DNA of 64,000 nucleotides from Flaccisagitta enflata (lineage: Eukaryota; Chaetognatha; Sagittoidea; Aphragmophora): assembly GCA_965153355.1 (NCBI GenBank), contig OZ231126.1:15190001-15254000 (forward strand), in the 5' to 3' direction. The stretch's first letter is position 1. Each line of letters starts with the position of its first letter. This document shows positions 1 to 10,445 of this stretch, piece by piece. The notes below the pieces were generated by a model. It had not been told where the DNA came from, made no database searches, and worked only from the letters and a program-made list of their open reading frames with translations. Both the position numbers and the translations under genes were made by a program.

Positions 1-194
1 TCTTGTCAATGACATTGTTTCAATTCCTGTTAGTGACATCTCCAAAGTCTTTTCAGTGAGGTTGTCCGAAGTCCAAGACTTCATATTCTCTTTCAAATAT
101 AAAAGTTAAGAATGACACATCCCCCTTTGTCATTGACATCATCTCACTGATGACAGTCCCTCTACTATTAATGAAATCCTCCTTCTGGCTTCCC

Positions 195-691
195 AGTCAG
201 TCCCAATTCCGCATTCATCCATATGATCGTATCTCATCATATATCGGCAAACCAAAACTTTTTCCATCCGGGCATATTTCGATATATCGAAATATGACTT
301 ACAAAAGTTTGATTTTCTCTGTTGTGTCTTTTGTAAAATCTGAATGAATTTCAGAGCCTTTTGTCTTGTTTACAGTCTTCAATGATTTTCTACTGACTTT
401 GCCACTTAAATTTTAGGAGAAATTGATTTACAAATGCTGCACCATTCAATCATATCATTAGATCTTGTTCATCCTTCATTATCTTTTATCTCACCAATTA
501 TTTGAGTATTGGGTAGAAAATAAGATCAGAGCTTGATAAATGCTTTGCTACTTACTTTTGAGTGGCTAAACAGAAAGGGTAAGATGAGTCATATTTTGAT
601 ACATCGAAATATGCCCAGATAAACTAAGTTGCTTTATCTCGTAATATGACGAGATATGGTCAAATGGATGAATGCGGAATTGGGACTGACT
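195..691. mobile_element. Inverted-repeat element (MITE-like), 497 bp
   Basis: The ends are inverted copies: AGTCAGTCCCAATTCCGCAT at 195 and its complement ending at 691, continuing for about 28 bp. A second, inner inverted pair contains GGGCATATTTCGATATATCG near 260 and its diverged complement near 600. The paralogous segment near 1690-1720 lacks the element, so an empty site is available in the same window. It has no coding capacity. A clear target duplication is not visible. Confidence 0.7.
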
Positions 692-1073
692 GTTCCTCCA
701 CCTTTCCTAATCTGATAACTACCGTCCCAGTATCCATTAATTGACTTCATCCCCAATAATGATGTCAACATTAATTGCTGTCAATATGTTGCCAATCCTG
801 ATTTATGACCATGTCCCTAGTCTCACTCTTGAACTCATGGGGGCATTCAAAGTTAAGTATTTAACAACCAGTTGAATCCTCTTGTCAATGACATTGTCAA
901 AATGTTAATGACATCGTCCCAACTTTGGTCAATAATGTTGTCCCAACTCTGGTCAATGATGTTGTTCCAACTCTGGTCAATGACATTGTCCATGTAAGAT
1001 GGAACTTGGGACAGCATATTGTTGGGCGTAGGGCCTAAGCAATGTAACCAGGCATAATGGTAGAGCATATGGT

Positions 1074-1247
1074 TGTATACACGGCTACCCTAGTCACATG
1101 CGGGTGGGGAGGTGTTGTATTTGAGGTCAGTTTATTTTGGCAGGAGAAGTGAGGTAAAAGACCGCAAAAACCCCCAAAAAGTAAATTGCGATGGACTGCA
1201 AACCGACGGACGGACCGAGTGAGTCTGTTGTGTGCATGCGACTAAAA
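1074..1247 (+). mobile_element. Family A element, degenerate copy
   Basis: It opens with TATACACGGCTACCCTAGTC and a GCGGGTGGGG run, carries the ACGGACGGACCGA tract, and closes with GCATGCGACTAAAA. This is the order of parts seen in better copies at 24.3, 49.1 and 55.4 kb. The left word is GTCACATGC and the right hairpin is damaged. Confidence 0.55.
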
Positions 1248-1499
1248 AATGAGGCACTAAAAATGAGGTACTAGAAATGAGGCACATGATGGAAAATGAT
1301 GCAAGCTGTCAGGTTGAAGGACAACAAAACCTATTGCGGGATCATTATCAAGGCAGATCGAGCTTTATCTTTAGAACCAGATCTTGATTATCCAAAGAGG
1401 GATCAGTGGTGTTCTTTACTCCATAGCTGAACGCCAAATGCAGGGCCATGGCAGGGTTTTGGCAGATCACCGTGGTAGCGTTTTGACCGGAGGCAAATC

Positions 1500-4450
1500 T
1501 TTAATTTGTCAATGAAGTTGTCCAGAATCTTGTCAATAACATTATCTCAAATCTTGTCAATGACATTGTCTCGAGTCTTGTTAGTGACATCTAAGTCTTT
1601 TCAGTGAAGTTGTCCCGAGTCCAATACTCATGATACTCTCTTTTGAATATAAAAGAATTCACACTGATGACATTCCTTAACTATTAATGAAATCCTCCTT
1701 CCTCTTTTTTCCTTACCTGATAAATAAGGTCCCATTATCCACTAATTGGCTTTATCCCCCAACAATGATGTCAATGACAATGTCCCCACTCTCGTCAATG
1801 ACCATGTCCCCAACCCTTGTCAATGACCATGCCCTCAGCCCTCGTCTCTGACAATGTCCCCAACCCTCGTCTATGGTAATGTCCCCAACTCTTGTCAATG
1901 ACAATGTCCCCAACTCTTGTCAATGACAATGTCCCCAACTCTTGTCAATGACAATGTCCCCAACTCTTGTCAATGACAATGTCCCCAACTCTTGTCAATG
2001 ACAATGTCCCCAACTCTTGTCAATGACAATGTCCCCAACTCTTGTCAATGACAATGTCCCAACTCTTGTCAATGACAATGTCCCCAACTCTTGTCAATGA
2101 CCCTGTCCCCAACCCTCGTCAATGACTCTGTCCCCAACCCTCCCATCTCTCATCAATGGCAATTTCCCAAATTTTGTCATTAACAATGTCCAAACTCTCA
2201 TCAATGTCATTGACAATGTCCCAACTCTTGTCAATGTTTTTGACAATGTCCCTGCTCTCATCAATGCCCATGTCTCCACTCTCATCAACGCTGATATCCC
2301 CACTCTCATCAAAGCTGATACCCCCAATTTTAAAACTAAAATGTCCTCTCTTCAACTAAAACTTCTTTTCTACTAAAATGTCTTCTTTTCAACTAAAATG
2401 TCCCCTAATGACAAGAAAAGAATTCAAGATCCAGAAGATTATTTTCCTTGTAGGCTGATGACAATGACAATGTCCCCAACTCTCATCCTGACGATGTCCC
2501 CAACTCGCATCGATGATTGTCCCCAACTCTCATCGATGACAATATCTGCAACTCTCAACAATGACAATATCTGCAACTCTCATCTATGACAATGTCTCCA
2601 TCTCTCATTGATGACAATATCCTCAACTCTCATCGATGACATTGTCCCCAATTCTCATCAATGTCAATGTCCCCAATTCCCACTGATGACAATTTCCCCT
2701 AATTTTATCAATGACAATGTCCCCAACTCTCATCGATGACAATATCCCCAACTCTCATCAATGACAATGTCCTTAACTCTCATCGATGACAATGTCTCCA
2801 ACTCTCATCAATGACAAATTTTTGACCATGTCTCCAACTCTCATTGATAACAATGTCCCCAACTTTCATCGATGATAATGCCCCCAACTTTCATCGATGA
2901 CAATGCCCCCAACTTTCATCGATGACCATGTCCCCAACCCTTGTCAATGACCATGTCCCCAACCCTCGTCAATGACCATGTCCCCAACCCTCGCCAATGA
3001 CCATGCCCCCAACCCTCGCCAATGACCATGCCCCCAACCCTTGTCAATGACAATGTCCCTAACCCTTGTCTATATTTATGTCAATAACAATGTCCAAACT
3101 CTGGTCAATGTCCATGTCATCCTCTCTTCTCACTCTCATCGTCAATTTCCATGTCATCCTCTTCTAACTCTCACCAACTGTGTCCCAACTCTCATCAACG
3201 ATGATGCCCCAACTCTTACCTATGATGATGTCTTAACACTTATCAATGACAGTGTCCTAGCTCTCTTCCATAACAATTTCCCAACTCTCATTTACGATAA
3301 TGTCCCAGCTCTCACCAACAATGTCCCAACTCAACGATTGTGTCCCACCTTTCATTTATGACAATCTCCCAACTCTCATCAATGACAATGTCCCAACCTG
3401 GTTCAAGTGACGAAATCCCCAACCTGGAAGTACGTCTTTAAGTTATAAAGTTTGTTTCTGAGCTTAACCCGTGAATTTGTTCTGATTGAGAAAGAGGGAG
3501 CAGGGTGGCCCTAAAAGAAATAATCGGCAGTTTGGCTGTAAAGATAACAATGTTGAGCAGATGTAGTAGATGATCTACAATGTCCCAACTCTCATTAACA
3601 GAAATATCCCCATTTCTTATTAACAGAAATGTCTTCAACTTTCATCAATGGCAATATCCCCAACTCTTGTAGATGACAATGTCCCTAACTCTCATTGATT
3701 ACAATGTCCCTAACTCTCATTGATTACAATGTCCCTAATTCTCATCAATTTTAGTGTCCCTATCTCTCATTGATGACAATGTCCTTATCTCTCACCAATG
3801 ACAATATCCCTAATTCTCATCAATGACAATGTCTCTAACTCTCATTGATGATAATGTCTCTAACACTCATTGATGACAATGTCCTTAACTCTCATTGATG
3901 ACAATGTCCTTAACTCTCATCGATGCTGATGTCCCTAACTCTCATCGATTAAAATGTCCCTAACTCTCATCAATTTTAGTGTCCCTATCTCTCATTGATG
4001 ACAATGTCCTTATCTCTCACCAATGACAATATCCCTAACTCTCATCAATGACAATGTCTCTAACTCTCATTGATGACAATGTCTCTAACTCTCATAGATG
4101 ACAATGTCCCTAACTCTCATCGATGCTGATGTCCCTAACTTTCATCGATGCTGATGTCCCTAACTCTCATCGATGCTGATGTCCCTAACTCTCATCGATG
4201 CTGATGTCCCTAACTCCATCATGCTACAGTGTTCCTAACTCTCTGTGATGCTGATGTTCCTAACTCTCATCAATGACGATGTCCTTAAGTCTCATTGATG
4301 ACGATGTCCCTAACTCTCATCAATTACGATGTCCCTCTCAATGATGATGATGTCCCTAACTCGCATCGATGATAATGTTCCCAAACCTTGTCAACTCTGG
4401 CAATGTCTCAACTCTCATCAATGGCAATGTGCCAACTACCATAACTAAGT
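1500..4450. repeat. 25-bp minisatellite (CAATGACAATGTCCCCAACT CTTGT)
   Basis: Bases 1880-2100 are eight to nine nearly perfect copies of a 25-bp unit, split here as CAATGACAATGTCCCCAACT plus CTTGT. The rest is diverged copies of the same unit with CTCATCGATGACAATGTC variants. A 25-bp period does not preserve a reading frame, so the ORFs of up to 106 codons here are by-products of the repeat and not genes. Confidence 0.9.
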
Positions 4451-4677
4451 CTCCATCCATCATGTTGACGCAGTCTGCAACTGCTTTCTTAATCTGTTCA
4501 GATTGTCCACTTCCTCACTGGAGTGTTGTGATTGTTCACTCCTTCAATCAATTTTCAATGTTGTCAAGTGCCAAGGTCGTCCGCTTCATCAAACAAGTGT
4601 CAAGGTCATTCGTTTCCAAATAAGAAGCCAAGTGTTATTCGCTTCTCAATTCAGTGTCATATGTCTGCCTTCTTAAA

Positions 4678-5890
4678 TGAGTGTCTGGGGTTGTCCGCTC
4701 TCAAATGAGGGCCGAAGGTTGTCCGTCCTGAGATGAGAGTCAAGGTTGTCCGCTTCCTGAGATGAGAGTCAAGGTTGTCCGCTTCCTGAGATGAGAGTCA
4801 AGGTTGTCCGCTTCCTGAGATGAGTGTCAAGGTTGTCCGCTTCCTGAGATGAGTGTCAAGGTTGTCCGCTTCCTAACATGAGTGTCAAGGTTGTCCGCCT
4901 CCTCAAATGAGTGCCAAGGTTGTCCGCTCTCAAATGAGTGGGTCAAGGTTGTCCGCCCCTCAAATGAGTGAAGGTCCGCTTCCTCAAATGAGTGTCAAGG
5001 TTGTCCGTTTCCTCAAATGAGTGTCAAGGTTATCCACTTCCTCAAATGAGTGTGATGGTTGTCCGCTTCCTCAAATGAGTGTGAAGGTTGTCCACTTCCT
5101 CAAATGAGTGTGAAGGTTGTCTGCTTCCTCAAATGAGCGTGAAGGTTGTCCGCTTCTCAAATGTGTGAAGGTTGTCCGCTTCCTCAAATGAGTGTGAAGG
5201 TTGTCCGCTTCCTCAAATGAGTGTGAAGGTTGTCCGCTTCCTCAAATGAGTGTGAAGGTTGTCGCCTTCCTCAATTGAGTGTCAAGGCTGTCGCCTTCCT
5301 CAATTGAGTGTCAAGGCTGTCGCCTTCCTCAATTGAGTGCGCTGTCGCCTTCCTCAATTGAGTGTCAAGGCTGTCGCCTTCCTCAATTGAGTGTCAAGGC
5401 TGTCGCCTTCCTCAATTGAGTGTCAAGGCTGTCGCCTTCCTCAATTGAGTGTCAAGGCTGTCGCCTTCCTCAATTGAGTGTCAAGGCTGTCGCCTTCCTC
5501 AATTGAGTGTCAAGGCTGTCGCCTTCCTCAATTGAGTGTCAAGGCTGTCGCCTTCCTCAATTGAGTGTCAAGGTTGTCCGCTTCCTCAACTGAGTGTCAA
5601 GGTTGTCGCCTTCCTCAATTAAGAGTCAAGGCCATCGCCTTCCTCAATTGAGTGTCCATGTTGTCGCCGTCCTCACCTGAGTGTCATGGTTGTCGCCTTC
5701 CTTAATTGAGTGTCAAGGCTGTCGCCTTCCTCAATTGGAGTGTCACACAATGCTTTCATCAATTTTGAATGTCCAGCTGTCGCCTTCCTCAATTGAGTGT
5801 CCAGGTTGTCGCCTCCTCAAGTGTCCAGGTTGTCGCCTCCTCAAGTGTCCAGGTTGTCGCCTTCCTCAAGTGTCCAGGTTGTCACCTTTT
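4678..5890. repeat. 29-bp minisatellite with successive variant blocks
   Basis: The unit is GAGTGTCAAGGTTGTCCGCT followed by TCCTGAGAT. The variants are ordered in blocks: a GAGAT-tailed type at about 4730-4880, a CAAAT-tailed type at about 4880-5260, then a CAATT-tailed GGCTGTCGCC type at about 5265-5720. A 22-bp derivative (CCTCAAGTGTCCAGGTTGTC GC) appears at about 5800-5880. Blocks of near-identical units suggest local homogenisation. Confidence 0.9.
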
Positions 5891-6540
5891 GAGTTGTCAC
5901 CAATTGAGTGGAGCACAAACTGATGGAAGGATAAAATTGGGTACCCACTCACACACTCACTTGTCTAGGTTGTCCACTTTAGTCAAGTGTCAAGGTTGTC
6001 TGCTATAAAAGAGTTCGGGTTCTCTTCCTCCAGTTGTCCTGCTCCAGTTGTCCTGCTCCAGCCATGCCCAAGGCTGCCCACTTCAGTCAAGGGTTCAAGG
6101 TTGTCTGCTTCAGTCAAGTGTCGAGGTTGTCAGCCTTAAGTCGAGTGTTGGGGGTTGTCCCCCTCAGTCAAGCATTGAGGTTGTCCGCTCAAATGGCCAA
6201 GATCCTATCAGAGGTAATGCTCCATCAAATTGTTGTCATATGTGGACAAAAGCGATTTATGGTTTGTCCCCACGGACATGCAACAAGCAGATTGTCCCTG
6301 GTACACGCAACATGGATTGTCCCTAGTAGAAATGTCATGGATTGTACAAGTGTCATATATTGTCCCTGGAGTGTCATGGTTGTCCCTGAAACAAGGTTCA
6401 TGGATTGTCCCTGGTACAAGTGTTATTGTCCCTGGGACAAAAACGATTGTCTATAATCAAGTGTCATGAATTGTCTCTGGAATAAGTGTCCAGGATTCTC
6501 TCTAGATCAACCATCATGGATTTCCCTGGGACAAATGAAA
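5890..6540. repeat. Degenerate tail of the GTC minisatellite
   Basis: Loose repeats of GATTGTCCCTGGTACAAGTG type occupy this stretch, mainly after 6280. The open frames here, up to 140 codons, read only repeat-derived Cys, Pro and Ser runs. I do not treat them as genes. Confidence 0.65.
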
Positions 6541-6569
6541 AAGTTCCATTATTTTTGAGAATACTCACA

Positions 6570-8320
6570 ACTTGATGATTTTAAATCATTGAACTTCGAT
6601 GATTTTTGAAAATCATCGAACTTCGATGATTTTTGCAAAATCTGCGCTGAAGCTGCTGCTGTGTTTTCTACTGCCAAATACTGCTCTGCTGCTAAATCCC
6701 CTTTTTAAACCCCTGCCTTATAGCCCCAACCTTCCCTAAATATATTATTATATTAGTTTGCAAAAGAGACTCATGCAGCAGTACATACTTCACTATAGCA
6801 GTGTATCTGCAGAGGTGGTCTTGACCAAGCAGTGTGGCAGAGCAGCAAATCAGCAGCCCAGCAGCCCAGCAGCTACTGAAGTGACTAATAAGGTTTTCTT
6901 AGGAATTATCATCGAAGTTCGATGATTTTGGACTTCGAGGCTCTATAGCAAAAAATCATCGAAGTTTGATCATTTATTTCTATGGATCCTCTTAGGAAAA
7001 ATCATTGAACTCCAGTAATGTTTGAGAATCATCAACTATCAATGATTTTTCCTCAGGAAGGATTCATAGGAAAAAATCATCGAAGTTCGATGATTTTTGA
7101 AAATCATCGAAGTTCGATGATTTTTGAAAATCATCGAAGTTCAATGATTTTTTGAAAATCATCGGTCACATTTTGTAAATCATCGAAGTTCAATGATTTT
7201 TGAAAATCATTGAACTTCGATGATTTTTGAAAATCATCAAAGTTCGATGATTTTTGATAGATATGTGCTGAAGCGGCTGCTGTGGTTTTTACTGCAAAGT
7301 ACTGCTCTGCTGCTAAATCCCCTTTTTAAACCCCTGCCTTATAGCCCCAACCTTCCCTAAATATATTATTATATTAGTTTGCAATGGAGACTCATGCAGC
7401 AGTATATACTTCACTATAGCAGTGTATCTGCAGAGGTGGTCTGGACCAAGCAGTGTGGCAGAGCAGCAGATCAGCAGCCCAGCAGCCCAGCAGCCAATTA
7501 AGTGACTAAAAAGGTTTTCTAAGGAATTATCATCGAAGTTCGATGATTGTAGACTTCGAGGCTCCATAGCAAAAAATCATCGAAGTTTGATCATTTATTT
7601 GTATGGATCCTTATAAGAAAAATGATTCAGTAATGTTTGAATCATTGACTATCAATGATTTTTCCTCAGGAAGGATTCATAGCAAAAAATCATCGAAGTT
7701 CGATGATCTTTGAGAATCATCGAGTTTCGATGATTTTTAAATATCATCGAGTTTCGATGATTTTTGAAAATCATAGAGTTTCGATGATTTTTAAATATCA
7801 TCGACTTTCGATGATTTTTCCTTAGAAAGTATCCTTAGCAAAAATCAGTAAGTTCGATGATTTTTGAGAATCATCGAGTTTTGATGATTTTTGCTGAAAA
7901 TCATCGACTTTCGATGATTTTTCCAGAAAGTACTTAGCAAAATCATCGAAGTTCGATGATTTTTGAGAATCATCGAGTTTCAATGATTTTTGAGAATCAT
8001 CGAGTTTCAATGATTTTTGAAAATCATCGACTTTCGATGATTTTTCCTTAGAAAGTATCCTTAGCAAAAATCATCGAAGTTCGATGATTTTTGAGAATCA
8101 TCGAGTTTCGATGATTTTTGAAAATCATCGACTTTCGATGATTTTTCCTCAGAAAGTATCCTTAGAAAAAAATCATCGAAGTTTGATGATTTTTGAGAAT
8201 CATCGAGTTTCGATGATTTTTGAAAATCATCGACTTTCGATGATTTTTCCTCAGAAAGTATCCTTAGAAAAAAATCATCGAAACAAGAATCATCGAAGTT
8301 CGATGATTTTTGAAAATCAT
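6570..8320. repeat. Array of short palindromes (ATCATCGAAGTTCGATGAT)
   Basis: The repeated word is close to self-complementary, so copies read as alternating direct and inverted repeats separated by TTTTTGAAA or TTTTTGAGA. From about 7800 a higher-order unit of about 105-115 bp appears, marked by GAAAGTATCCTTAG near 7822, 8050, 8153 and 8265. Each unit holds GAAGTT, GAGTTT and GACTTT variants in a fixed order. Confidence 0.9.
6640..7640 (+). repeat. About 370-bp segment present twice in tandem
   Basis: Bases about 6640-7010 and 7256-7640 share the same non-repetitive sequence, including CCTGCCTTATAGCCCCAACC and TGCAGAGGTGGTCT, with a few differences. They are separated by palindromic repeats. 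The ORF within it (complement of 7313-7567) shows no recognisable protein features. Confidence 0.8.
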
Positions 8321-8399
8321 CAATGTCGCGGTCACCTCCGTGTCTGGGTAGATAATTTACAAGCTTTTTTAGCGTTTTTAACGAGTTTTTTTTTTCACG

Positions 8400-8706
8400 A
8401 AAATTCGCTTTCACAACCCTTACCAAACCCCCTACTCCCTACACCCACCTCCTCTACCCTAAACCAACCTCCTTTCACTCCCTAAACCAACCCTTTACCC
8501 CTACCCCCACCCCTACCCCTAAACCCACCCCTAACCCTAAACCCACCCCTAACCCTAAACCCACCCCTACACCAACCCCTACCCCTAAACCCACCCCTAC
8601 CCCTAACCCTAAACCTACCCCTAACCCCACCCCTAACCCACCCCTACCCCTAAACCCACCCCTACCCCTAAACCCACCCCTTCCCCTAAACCCACCCTTA
8701 ACCCTA
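8400..8706. repeat. C-rich telomere-like interstitial array
   Basis: Irregular runs of CCCTAAACCC, CCCCTAACCC and CCCCTACCCC occupy about 300 bp. CCCTAA is the usual metazoan telomere word, but the units here vary in length and include CCCAC insertions. It looks like a degenerate interstitial or telomere-like satellite rather than a functional end. Confidence 0.7.
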
Positions 8707-8989
8707 AATCAACAAGAAATCGAAGAATCATCGATAAATCAACAAGAAATCAACAAGAAATCAATAACTCAACGCAAGAAGTAGAAGCGAGAGTTAGAAA
8801 TAGTTGAGAGAGGCCGAGACTCGGCTGAAAACGAAAACAAAAGACATCGCTCTAGTCCGGTCGTCTCCTACACGTAGACCGAAATCTTTCAGCAGGGTGC
8901 CATACAATTCGAAACGCTTCACGATCCACCAAACTTCTGAGCGGATTTCACCCTTAGGCCCCGCGGTAAGGGGGGGCCCGTGGTACAGC

Positions 8990-9212
8990 CTTTATTTTTT
9001 GAGAATAGGGGAAGAAGAAAAAAGAAGAAGAAAAAAGGAGAAGAAAAAGAGAAAGAAAGAAAAAGAGAAGTTGAAGAAAGAAAGAAAGAAATGGAAGAAA
9101 GGAAGAAATGGAAGAAAGGAAGAAATTGAAGAAAGAAAGAAATTGAAGAAAGAAAGAAATTGAAGAAAGAAAGAAATTGAAGAAAGAAAGAAATTGAAGA
9201 AAGAAAGAAATT

Positions 9213-9249
<37 letters not shown>

Positions 9250-9640
9250 GAAAGAAGTTGAAAAAAGAAAGAGAAAGAAGTTGAAAAAAAAAGAAAGACA
9301 GAATGAATGAAGTTGAAAAAAAAAGAAAGACAGAATGAATGAAGTTGAAAAAAAAGAAAGACAGAATGAATGAAGTTGAAAAAAAACAAGGCCGGATACG
9401 CGGGTTGGCAGGGGTGGATATGCGCGTTTTCCCACTTTTCGACTCTATGGACCGACCAATGGACCGACTAACCGACCGACCAACCAACCAATGGACGGAC
9501 AAAGCCTCTTATATAGTTGCGTGTCCGCAACTAAAAAGAAAGACAGAATGTATGGAGTTGAAAAAAAAGAAACACCAAGTTGAAAAAAAAAGAAAGAATG
9601 AAGTTGAAAAGAAAAAAAGTTAGAAAGAAAAAGAAAAACC
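8990..9640. repeat. Polypurine tract with a 17-bp unit
   Basis: A GAAA/GGAAG tract becomes a regular 17-bp repeat (AAGAAAGAAAGAAATTG) at about 9120-9240, then a GAAAGACAGAATGAATGAAG unit. Long open frames on both strands are only repeat translations (Lys/Glu or Ser/Phe). The tract is interrupted by a family A insertion at 9386-9535. Confidence 0.9.
9386..9535 (+). mobile_element. Family A insertion inside a microsatellite
   Basis: Both flanks are the same simple sequence (gaaagacagaatg), so the limits are unusually clear. The left end is ACAAGGCCGGATAC. The right end is the hairpin GTTGCGTGTCCGCAAC at 9516-9531, followed by TAAAA. The interior has the typical GGACCGACCAATGGACCGAC tract. The left 9-base hairpin-matching word is missing in this copy. 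Confidence 0.75.
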
Positions 9641-10161
9641 TTTTTTATGGTTCGCTTTTATTTTGATTTTCTATCAAAAAACTTTCATCAAACATTGGAC
9701 TTTTTTTTCAATTAGGTTTATTAGCTTAGAAAGATGAATGCCTTTGTTTAGCTCCGCCAGTTTTCAAAAACGCCAAAAGAAAGTGACAGTAACAAAGGGG
9801 GGGAGGGGGAGAGAGAGTAAATGAGGGGGGGGGATAGGGGGCCCCGCGATAGCTCTCAAGCCTTGGGCCCCGCGGTAGCTTAGTCCGGCTCAGACCAAAC
9901 TCCACCCTGATAGGAAAAAACAACTAACGCCACTTTATTCCACTCGACCCTAAACCCAATCCTGTCCTGATAGGGAAGGAAACACCAAAAGCTTCTTAAA
10001 TCCATTCAACCCACTTACACACAGCCCTCTTGTCCCATCCTGACATGAGACAATGAAAACCATCTTAGTCACCTTAGACAGTTTTGCACACAGTGCTTTT
10101 TTCGACGGTTTCTCTCAGAAAAAAATAAAACCAATCCTTTTCTACCCTTTTCTATGTGCAG
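9640..10161. other. No gene recognised; region upstream of RBM17
   Basis: An AT-rich stretch is followed by a short GGGGGCCCCGCGATAG / GGGCCCCGCGGTAGC pair near 9838-9885, a word also seen near 8957. Two similar CCTGATAGG segments lie near 9907 and 9966. The first exon of the following gene should lie in or upstream of this interval. I could not find a short exon encoding the family's usual N-terminus. Confidence 0.5.
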
Positions 10162-10445
10162 GCTGGGGATCAAACAGCGGATTCCGACTTTTGGGTGGAT
10201 CTCACCTCAAAGGAAAGAATGACAAAAAGTCGAGCTTTAAAAAGGGCGGTCCGGCATTGGCCCCGGTGCTAAATCTCAAACCTCGCACTCCGAGAGAGGA
10301 AGGGTCCGTCACCTTCAACCACATCACCGGCAAACTGGAAAAAGTCGTGTCGCAGAGAGCGAGATCGCCTCCTCCCCCATTACCCATCCCCGCCAACGAC
10401 TGGAGCAAACCGAAGAATGAACCCAAGAACGACAGAAAAGGAAAG
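10162..10445 (+). CDS. RBM17: RBM17 exon encoding the N-terminal region
   Basis: The acceptor is TTTTCTATGTGCAG ending at 10161; the donor is AAG|GTAAAG at 10446. The exon enters with two bases completing a codon (phase 1) and leaves in phase 0. It encodes GWGSNSGFRLLGG and LAPVLNLK, which align with the conserved N-terminal block of SPF45. An in-frame ATG at 10053 exists upstream, but that stretch matches nothing in the family and includes the polypyrimidine tract. Confidence 0.85.

Larger units (their letters stand above)
1..1500. repeat. Degenerate GTC-rich satellite with inserted elements
   Basis: This stretch has the same vocabulary (caatgacattgtc, tcttgtcaatgac) as the cleaner 25-bp array that follows. 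Bases 1-180 and about 740-830 match about 1555-1780, apart from an inserted element at 195-691, so this is a diverged duplicate of the next segment. No coding region is supported: the open frames change with every repeat. Confidence 0.7.

Noticed and set aside
2122-2376. Overlapping ORFs of 60-106 codons across the 25-bp minisatellite
   Set aside because: The period is not a multiple of three, frames drift, and the peptides are repeat translations.
5681-6456. Cys/Pro/Ser-rich ORFs resembling secreted cysteine-rich peptides
   Set aside because: They read the 29-bp repeat and its decayed tail; there is no signal peptide and no conserved cysteine spacing.
6570-8320. CRISPR-like array
   Set aside because: Repeats are palindromic, of irregular spacing, and the spacers are A/T runs rather than unique sequences. 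The window is eukaryotic.
8400-8706. True chromosome end
   Set aside because: The units are irregular and the sequence continues into genes on one side and satellites on the other, so it is interstitial.
8919-9502. Ser/Phe-rich minus-strand ORFs of 147-182 codons
   Set aside because: They are the translation of the GAAA polypurine tract.
9726-9923. Pro-rich minus-strand ORF
   Set aside because: It comes from G-runs and the GGGCCCCGCGG pair; there is no conservation visible.
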